Of a stretch of DNA of 64,000 bases, positions 61,901-64,000 are shown piece by piece (position 1 is the first letter of the stretch; each line of letters starts with the position of its first letter). Location of the stretch: the NCBI GenBank assembly GCA_964036155.1, contig OZ038423.1:9377249-9441248 (forward strand), given 5' to 3'. Source of the DNA: Diploscapter coronatus (Eukaryota > Nematoda > Chromadorea > Rhabditida > Rhabditidae). A model generated the notes under the pieces. That model ran no database searches and was not told the origin of the DNA. It saw nothing but the letters and a program-made list of their open reading frames with translations. Both the position numbers and the translations under genes were made by a program.

Positions 61901-63974
61901 AGAATGAAAGGAAGAAATTGATTTCCGTAGAATGCAATTTCTCAGTAAGCATAAAAATAACTCGACTTCTCGTTGATAATAGAAAAGTGGAAAAAGTAAA
62001 TTATTTTGAATCGCGTCTAGGTGAATGACTGCATGAAGACTCAATGAACGCATATTTAGCCTTGTACTTCCGGATCGGAAAAATAGCAAACATATAAATG
62101 TCGTTAGTTTTTCATAAGGAATTTAAGTCGAAAAATTGTCAACATCTGCAAAAGAAAGTTTACTTTTTGAGTAAGAATATTTTGCAGAAAATAAAGCTGA
62201 AGCTAAGATTTTTAACTGAACTGCAAAAATTTTAAATGAAGAATGTCTATCTCGAGTTTCTACATACTGTCGCCCATTGTCAGAATTTTAATAAAAATGA
62301 AACAATGAATGAAGTGAAATTTCTGCAATGGTATAGAACTTATACTGCTTTTATGCACTGACAAACTTAGATGTTTAAACTATTCTCCAGAATAGACTAA
62401 AGCTAAATATTGTGGTCAGGTAATTGTTCGAATGAACCTTCTAATAAGCAATTGAAGATGTTTTCTTTTGCAATTTCGCAGTTAATCAGATTGGTCTACA
62501 GCTTGCTGGATTGTGCAAAATAATAACCTCAAAGTTTCAAACTCTAATGAAACTGGATTTGGTCTAGATCAGTATAAATTGAAACATTTTAGGTTTAAAA
62601 ATTAAAATACAAGATATTAAAATTCTATGACTCAAGTATCACCAAACATCAGAATCATACTAATTTTTTCAGCGTCGTAAAATATTTTGCAATCCCAAGC
62701 AAGTATTCCTTTTTCTAAGATAAAAGTAAAGGATTAGACCAATTCAAGCAGAAATTCTATAGAGTTATTCAGAATTGTACTTGGGGATCAGGTAATATTA
62801 AACTTCTTTTATATATAATTTTTTTTTACAATAATTTCAAAAATCTTCGAAAATTCCTCGATTTCAACACGGATTTTTGCAGATTTTACATTCCGCAATT
62901 AAAGTTCACTTTGATTAAAAAATCTCGTGCGAATTTGTAGCCTTGTTAATGAAAATTCCGAAATGCTATAATTTAAAGTCTTCAAAAAATGAGCGTAGGA
63001 TTTAAGAATTTCGAAATACATATTCCAGAGGAATATTTTTCGGCATGAAATCATCATCATATTTTTTTTTAAAAATCGGCTCTTTCAAACATACAATTTT
63101 TCAAAATATTTTCTTCCTATTTTAGAACCTTGAAAACTGCAAAAACATAATCATAGAATGAACACACTTAGAATTAGAGATCCAGATGCAAATCACTGAT
63201 ATTTCAAAATATTCAGCGAAAGTTAACGTTAATTTCCGATGGAAACAAGAAATGCACATGTTTTCAAAAATATTCCTTTGAATTTCCAATCCCAGTTCCT
63301 AACAATTATTTTTTTCAAATAACGTCTACACGCCTGAATTGTCCAATAAAAAATCAATGCGATAATTTTATTCTCTATTTGTATGCATTTTTTCAGATTT
63401 CTTATTGCAGTTCAAACGAGAGGGGCGATGCAGATTTTTTCCTAATTTTATTTGTTCGTTTCCCGGGAAACAAATACGAAATCGAACAGAAAAGAAATGG
63501 AAAAAGTGCGGGACGATGTGAAAATATGTGCAGCCAGATAAGAAAAGAATGGAGTTCAATAAATTATGCACGAGTTACGTAGTGAGTTCAAGCTATTGAA
63601 AATATAAATTGCACTTGAAGTGTACTATTAGTTGCAACTCTTTTTGAGTACGTCATTTTTAATAGCTACGCAAAAAATAAATGATAAGATGACAATATCA
63701 GGGCTAATTTCTTCCGAAAATGTTAAAGAGCTTTGCTTCACTTTTATTAAACATCTTACTCAATTCCAAAAATACAAATATTATTGCTCTTCCAGAAAAT
63801 CAGAAAATGCTAAAAATTGAAATTAAAACCTACCGTAAAATATTCGTCTCCCTCCTTGTAGAAGAAAACGGTTTTAGCCGAATACGGTCTGCTGAATGTT
63901 CGATTTTGATTGTCATAAGTGCGGATCATGCCGTTCTTTGGAGCCACCGGTACATTCGGGGATAGCATCGAACT
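52968..63974 (-). CDS. Doublecortin - IQ - PLAT multidomain protein (5' end at or beyond window edge)
   Basis: Thirty-one exons on the minus strand, from 63974-63834, 60799-60639, 59829-59703, 59099-59025, 58811-58704, 58656-58576 and 58430-58322 down to 53045-52968, join with every phase consistent (4,188 nt, about 1,395 residues). Domain order: doublecortin domain 1 (exons 1-3: TVFFYKEGDEY, RYRTIDSLFDDLNK, MPFGVRRLTTPMGR); doublecortin domain 2 (exons 5-7: VFFVLNGKGQFYR, IFSLYTTQGSRLTNV); a long Ser/Lys/Glu-rich linker (58.0-56.6 kb); an IQ motif (IQAAFRGYSTRKK, 56431-56373); then several PLAT/LH2-like beta-sandwich units (for example YNISIVTGNRWAAETEGDLY with QTDVFHVDTPQLGTLSRVVVGHH, and WEFVIHVGLEDGAGGTTS with VDFGPIGDLMKLRLEV). 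Doublecortin domains bind microtubules; PLAT domains bind lipid or protein; IQ motifs bind calmodulin. This is reminiscent of RP1-type and LOXHD1-type ciliary or stereociliary proteins, but the combination is not one I can name. The start could be Met at 63968. The intron 55318-55363 has a GC donor. Confidence 0.88.
60800..63833. other. 3.0-kb first intron of the doublecortin-PLAT gene
   Basis: AT-rich throughout, without coding signal, RNA gene or clear repeat on either strand. The size and position suit an intron with promoter or enhancer content, but no motif is recognised. Confidence 0.4.
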
Positions 63975-64000
63975 CTGAAATTATTCAACATCATATCTGA

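Overview
The window looks like nuclear DNA of a nematode, most probably a chromadorean. It has many short introns (mostly 40-120 nt) ending in TTTCAG, T-rich acceptors just upstream of start codons as expected for spliced-leader addition, AT-rich spacers, and recognisable metazoan genes in nematode-sized forms. The species cannot be named from the sequence. I joined exons by hand using splice sites, reading phase and protein families; most chains keep phase from end to end.

Layout. 0.8-7.4 kb (+): a phosphatase and actin regulator (PHACTR-like) gene whose 5' end may lie outside the window. 8.7-12.7 kb (-): a CCDC28-like gene with a 1.97-kb fold-back element in its largest intron, head to head with 12.9-14.2 kb (+), the mRNA cleavage factor NUDT21/CFIm25. 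15.2-20.1 kb (+): two tandem F-box paralogues. 21.1-28.3 kb (+): a TRPM-family channel in about 32 exons. 28.9-30.1 kb (+): an unrecognised basic protein. 30.4-32.1 kb (+): two tandem small RING genes, the second with a degenerate RING. 32.26-32.78 kb: a second TTAA-ended inverted-repeat element. 33.0-34.6 kb (-): an unrecognised coiled-coil protein with a C-terminal membrane anchor. 36.4-39.7 kb (+): BBS2, with a perfect X-box (RFX/DAF-19 site) 96 bp before the start codon. 40.0-41.9 kb (-): a FoxF/LET-381-type forkhead factor whose first exon was not found, followed by a 4.8-kb spacer with purine and pyrimidine tracts. 46.6-52.6 kb (+): a CRAL-TRIO/GOLD lipid-transfer protein. 53.0-64.0 kb (-): a protein of about 1,395 residues with two doublecortin domains, a basic linker, an IQ motif and several PLAT-like domains.

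Two points stand out. First, at least seven introns, and probably eight, of about 155 begin with GC rather than GT, usually as AG|GCAAG; several are forced by reading frame and by alignment to a paralogue or known family. Two further introns seem to end in CG instead of AG. Second, the doublecortin-IQ-PLAT protein is an unusual architecture. It has a plausible ciliary or microtubule role, like its ciliary neighbour BBS2. The remaining genes are functionally unrelated (transcription, mRNA 3' processing, ion channel, lipid transfer, ubiquitin ligation), and I see no operon linking them.
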